Below, piece after piece: positions 43,102 through 45,991 of a DNA stretch of 45,991 bases. The notes under the pieces were generated by a model that was not told the origin of the DNA, ran no database searches, and saw nothing but the letters and a program-made list of their open reading frames with translations. Position 1 is the stretch's first letter. Each line of letters begins with the position of its first letter. The translations under genes were made by a program, and so were the position numbers. The DNA is from BPGL01 sp035463115 (GTDB lineage Bacteria; Actinomycetota; UBA4738; HRBIN12): contig DATHTO010000112.1 in NCBI GenBank assembly GCA_035463115.1, forward strand, positions 1-45,991, in the 5' to 3' direction.

Positions 43102-44553
43102 ATGAGCGTGGACGTCCACCCGAACCCATCGAGCGAGCGGCCGTCGCACCGTGAGGCGCATGCCCACGCCGCCCGGCAGCCCTTCGAGTACCCGCTGAAG
43201 CGTGCGTTCGTCGAGCCCGACCATCGGCGCCTTCCCGGCTACCGCGACGTCACCGACGAGCAGTGGCGCTCAGCCCAGTGGCAGCGCGCCCACACGATCA
43301 AGAACCTGAGGGAGTTCAAGGAGGCGCTCGGCGACTTCCTCGACGACGAGCTGCTCGACGACATCCGCCGGGACCAGGAGGAGCGCGCGACGATGTCGAT
43401 GCTGCTGCCTCCGCAGATGATCAACACGATGATCGAGACCGACCTCCGGTTCGACCCCGTGCGGCGCTACATGGCCCCTGCGCTCTCCGAACGTGAGACG
43501 GAGTGGCCGAGCCACCCGCTCAGCTCACGTGACTCGCTCCACGAAGCCGACATGTGGGCCGTCGAGGGGCTCACGCATCGCTACCCGACGAAGGTGCTTG
43601 CCGAGCTGATCCCGACGTGCCCGCAGTACTGCGGGCACTGCACCCGGATGGATCTCGTCGGCAACGACACGCTCCAGGTCCTGAAGTACAAGTTCGAGAC
43701 GAAGCAGAACGAGCGATGGGACCTGATGCTCGACTATCTGCGACGCACGCCTGCGGTCCGCGACGTGGTCGTGTCGGGCGGCGACATGGCGAACGTTCCG
43801 ATCAAGCGCCTCGAGGGCTTCGTGATGTCGTTGCTCGACATCGAGAACATCCGCGACATCCGGATCGCCACGAAGGGCTTGATGGGCCTGCCCCAGCACT
43901 TCCTGCAGGACGACGTGCGTGAGGCGTTCGCCCGGATGGGCGCGAGGGCCGACGAGCGCGGCGTCGACATCGCCGTGCACACGCACGTGAACCACGCGAA
44001 CCAGGTGACGCCGCTCGTCCGAGACGCGGCGCAGATGGTGCTCGACTCGGGCTTCCGCGACGTCCGGAACCAGGGCGTGCTCCTGCGGGGCGTGAACGCG
44101 ACGGTGAACGACCTGCTCGAGCTGTGCTTCACGCTGCTCGACCACGGGAAGATCCTCCCGTACTACTTCTACATGTGCGACATGATCCCGAACGCCGAGC
44201 ACTGGCGGACGTCGGTGCACGAGGCGCAGCAGCTGCAGTTCGGGTTGCTCGGCTACATGCCGGGGTTCGCGACCCCGCGTGTCGTGTGCGACGTGCCGTT
44301 CGTCGGGAAGCGGTGGGTCCACATGCTCGCCGACTACGACCGCACCCGGGGCATCTCGTACTGGACCAAGAACTACCGGACCGGCATCGAGGACGACGAC
44401 CCCGAAGCCCTCACCCGGCAGTACCACTACTACGACCCGATCTCGACCCTGCCCGACGAGGGTCAGGACTGGTGGCGTCGCCGGATCCACGAGGACCTCG
44501 ACCAGCTGCTCGCGGATCTCGCCGAAGAGCAGGGCATCCAGGTCGGCGCCTAG
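43102..44553 (+). CDS. kamA: KamA-family radical SAM aminomutase (lysine 2,3-aminomutase-like)
   Basis: The ATG at 43102 follows AGGAGGTGTCGG and gives 483 residues. The radical SAM cluster CPQYCGHC has C173, C177 and C180. SGGDMANVP follows the cluster in the place of the usual SGGDPL. VHTHVNHANQ, the Y/CD motif YYFYMCDMIPNAEHWRT (D360), and the segment VVCDVPFVGK with K403 match the substrate-Asp and PLP-Lys regions of lysine 2,3-aminomutase. There the usual PGGGGK loop is changed to PFVGK. The N-terminal 150 residues include a helical region and the conserved LTHRYPTKVL. It likely moves an amino group between carbons 2 and 3 of an amino acid; lysine is only the family default. TATCCT at 43021-43026 is a possible -10. 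Confidence 0.88.
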   Translation: MSVDVHPNPSSERPSHREAHAHAARQPFEYPLKRAFVEPDHRRLPGYRDVTDEQWRSAQWQRAHTIKNLREFKEALGDFLDDELLDDIRRDQEERATMSMLLPPQMINTMIETDLRFDPVRRYMAPALSERETEWPSHPLSSRDSLHEADMWAVEGLTHRYPTKVLAELIPTCPQYCGHCTRMDLVGNDTLQVLKYKFETKQNERWDLMLDYLRRTPAVRDVVVSGGDMANVPIKRLEGFVMSLLDIENIRDIRIATKGLMGLPQHFLQDDVREAFARMGARADERGVDIAVHTHVNHANQVTPLVRDAAQMVLDSGFRDVRNQGVLLRGVNATVNDLLELCFTLLDHGKILPYYFYMCDMIPNAEHWRTSVHEAQQLQFGLLGYMPGFATPRVVCDVPFVGKRWVHMLADYDRTRGISYWTKNYRTGIEDDDPEALTRQYHYYDPISTLPDEGQDWWRRRIHEDLDQLLADLAEEQGIQVGA

Positions 44554-45374
44554 GAACGGCGCCGATCGTTCCGGTCCTCGGGGGCTCCGCGCACCGCGCC
44601 CGACGGATCCTCCGCCAGGGCGCTCCCGTCACGCGACCGGCGCCGGAGCGCAACCGCTGCGATCCAGAGGGCCGCGACGGCACCGCCGGCGATGCCCCAG
44701 ACGACCCACGCGGGAGGATCGTCCCCCGTCGGCGGCACCGAACCCGGTCCGACGACCGCGGGCGATGGCGCGTTCGCCGGGGATGCCGACGCGGTTGACG
44801 ACGCGGACGCGGTCGGCTCGGGCACCAGCTGCCGCGTCGGACGGCCGTCCCCGAGCGCGTCGCAATCGCCCTCGTCCCGCGCGATCACCCCCCAGCGCAT
44901 CCGATCGAGCCCGAGTCCCTCCAGGTCCATGTCACGGGTCACGAGGCGACCCGGCAGCGTCATCGTGACCGTGTCGCCCAGCGCGACGGCGCCGAGCGAC
45001 ACGTTGGCGCCTTGCTCGGGCAGGAGCACGACCTGGAGCGCCGGGTCGGGCACCGCGTCGAACCGCACGATCCGGTTCAGGCCACGGTAGAAGCGGAAGT
45101 CCACGGTGGGCACGCTGGGATCGTGGAGGAGCACGTCGACGCGCAGCGGTCGCCCCTCGGTATCGGGCGCCTCGAACGTGGGCCCGAACCTGATCGTGAA
45201 CCGGAGCGCGGTGCCGCGCTCGATCGTCTCGCCGCGCGCCTCGAGGATGTCGATCCTCGGGTCCCCGCCCTCCGCCGTGCCGGGCGGGCACGGCCCCACG
45301 TCACCGGCCGGATCCGTCGCCGCGACGAGGAGCGTGCTCACGACGGCCACGAGACGGAACGTCGCCCGCGTCAC
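44550..45374 (-). CDS. Secreted or surface-anchored hypothetical protein
   Basis: The GTG at 45374 overlaps the TGA of the upstream phosphoesterase gene (GTGA), giving 274 residues. A hydrophobic signal (FRLVAVVSTLLVAATDP) precedes DPAGDVGPC and DILEARGETIERGTALRFTIRF. This is the start of a beta-rich domain of a kind common in secreted proteins; I cannot name it with confidence. A Ser/Thr/Ala/Pro stalk (about 195-225) is followed by one membrane helix (PAWVVWGIAGGAVAALWIAA) and an Arg-rich cytoplasmic tail, so it is anchored with the domain outside. Co-translation with the phosphoesterase suggests a shared surface role. Its TAG overlaps the kamA TAG in CTAG (44550-44553). Confidence 0.76.
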   Translation of the reverse strand: MTRATFRLVAVVSTLLVAATDPAGDVGPCPPGTAEGGDPRIDILEARGETIERGTALRFTIRFGPTFEAPDTEGRPLRVDVLLHDPSVPTVDFRFYRGLNRIVRFDAVPDPALQVVLLPEQGANVSLGAVALGDTVTMTLPGRLVTRDMDLEGLGLDRMRWGVIARDEGDCDALGDGRPTRQLVPEPTASASSTASASPANAPSPAVVGPGSVPPTGDDPPAWVVWGIAGGAVAALWIAAVALRRRSRDGSALAEDPSGAVRGAPEDRNDRRRS

Positions 45375-45991
45375 CCGTCGTGCGCGGCCGCGGCGGCGTC
45401 GCAATCGTCACGCGGCTCGAGGACGAGCGGTTCGAGGCGAGGGTTCCGGGTGAAGTCGAACGCGCCCGACAGCGGATCGGCGGTCGCGTCACGCTCGGTC
45501 ATCGGTTCGAGCTCGTGGAGCTCCTCGATGAACCGGAGCACCGACGAGAACTCGTACACGGTGCTGTCGATCGAACCGCCGTCGGGATTGTCTCCGGGGC
45601 GCGTCCACGGACTGATGATGAGCGCCGGCGTCCGCGGCCCGAGACCCATGATGTCGTAGTGCGGTGGCGGCTCGTGGTCGTAGAAGCCGCCGAAGTCGTC
45701 CCAAACGATCACGATCGCCGTCGACGCCCAGTACTCCGAGCCCATGATCGCGTTGACCTGTTCGACGGTCCAGTTCTCTCCCTTGCACACGTTCGTGCCG
45801 GCGCCCGGATGCTCGTTGATGCCCTCGGGCGGGATCAACCACGACACCTCGGGGAGACGACCGCGATCGATGTCGGCGAGATACTGATCGGGCGGTTGCA
45901 CCTTCTGCCACATCGGACCGTTCCGGACGTGGTCGATGCTCTGGAGGCCGTTCATCCAGACGTCGGGGTTCGCGTAGTACTTCCAGCTCAC
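45371..45991 (-). CDS. Phosphoesterase / phospholipase C family protein (5' part beyond window)
   Basis: Only the C-terminal 206 or so residues are present; the frame is open to the window edge, and the GTG at the edge is inside the protein. VSWLIPPEGINEHPGAG, TAIVIVWDDFGGFYDHEPPP and GLGPRTPALIISPW are characteristic of the bacterial phosphoesterase family that includes non-haemolytic phospholipase C and AcpA acid phosphatase. The Asp-Asp and His in the DDFGGFYDH segment are metal-site residues in that family. The protein would cleave phosphate esters, probably outside the cell. Its stop overlaps the start of the anchored protein downstream. Confidence 0.87.
   Translation of the reverse strand: MSWKYYANPDVWMNGLQSIDHVRNGPMWQKVQPPDQYLADIDRGRLPEVSWLIPPEGINEHPGAGTNVCKGENWTVEQVNAIMGSEYWASTAIVIVWDDFGGFYDHEPPPHYDIMGLGPRTPALIISPWTRPGDNPDGGSIDSTVYEFSSVLRFIEELHELEPMTERDATADPLSGAFDFTRNPRLEPLVLEPRDDCDAAAAAHDG

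Overview
The window is strongly GC-rich and densely packed, with many overlapping start/stop codons, GTG starts, Tat/lipobox-type substrate-binding proteins, a luciferase-like (F420-type) monooxygenase and MmpL/TetR genes. This points to a high-GC, free-living heterotroph, most likely an actinomycete-lineage or related uncultured bacterium (Chloroflexota cannot be excluded). I see no rRNA, tRNA, CRISPR array, insertion sequence or phage gene, and no gene-free stretch longer than about 250 bp.

Region 1 (1-10005) is a choline/glycine-betaine uptake and catabolism island. One minus-strand operon runs proV, a fused double permease proW, proX, an aldehyde dehydrogenase and a dimethylglycine-oxidase-like enzyme that leaves the left edge. 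A choline-dehydrogenase-like GMC oxidoreductase diverges from proV. The 186-bp divergent region holds repeated GGCCGGTGACCGGT elements and a 16-bp palindrome. Region 2 (10024-13827) is a minus-strand operon of an enoyl-CoA hydratase-like protein, an NDP-forming acyl-CoA synthetase and an EamA transporter.

Region 3 (14074-27169) is a polyamine-type module: potD-potB-potC plus a small lipoprotein on plus, then a second PotD with PotA on minus. It is followed by an MFS transporter, a second aldehyde dehydrogenase, an SDR protein, an alpha/beta hydrolase and a PuuB/DadA-like FAD oxidoreductase. The import genes and the oxidase/dehydrogenase pair fit uptake and oxidation of putrescine-like amines; that link is inference.

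Region 4 (27213-33539) holds a DCC thiol oxidoreductase, an AlkD-like DNA glycosylase, an LLM monooxygenase, an MmpL exporter with a divergent TetR regulator and clear operator/promoter architecture, and a lipoprotein. Region 5 (33751-42538) has two GGDEF-EAL proteins, one with an intact GGDEF motif and one degenerate. They flank a DEAD-box helicase, a phosphoribulokinase-like kinase and a transketolase. Region 6 (42644-45991) has a small basic protein, a divergent KamA-type radical SAM aminomutase, a surface-anchored protein and the end of a phosphoesterase (phospholipase C family).

A recurring theme is a TAnnnT hexamer (TAGGCT, TAGGGT, TAGCGT, TAGACT) placed 6-8 nt before a start codon with no usable Shine-Dalgarno sequence. 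This suggests frequent leaderless transcription.
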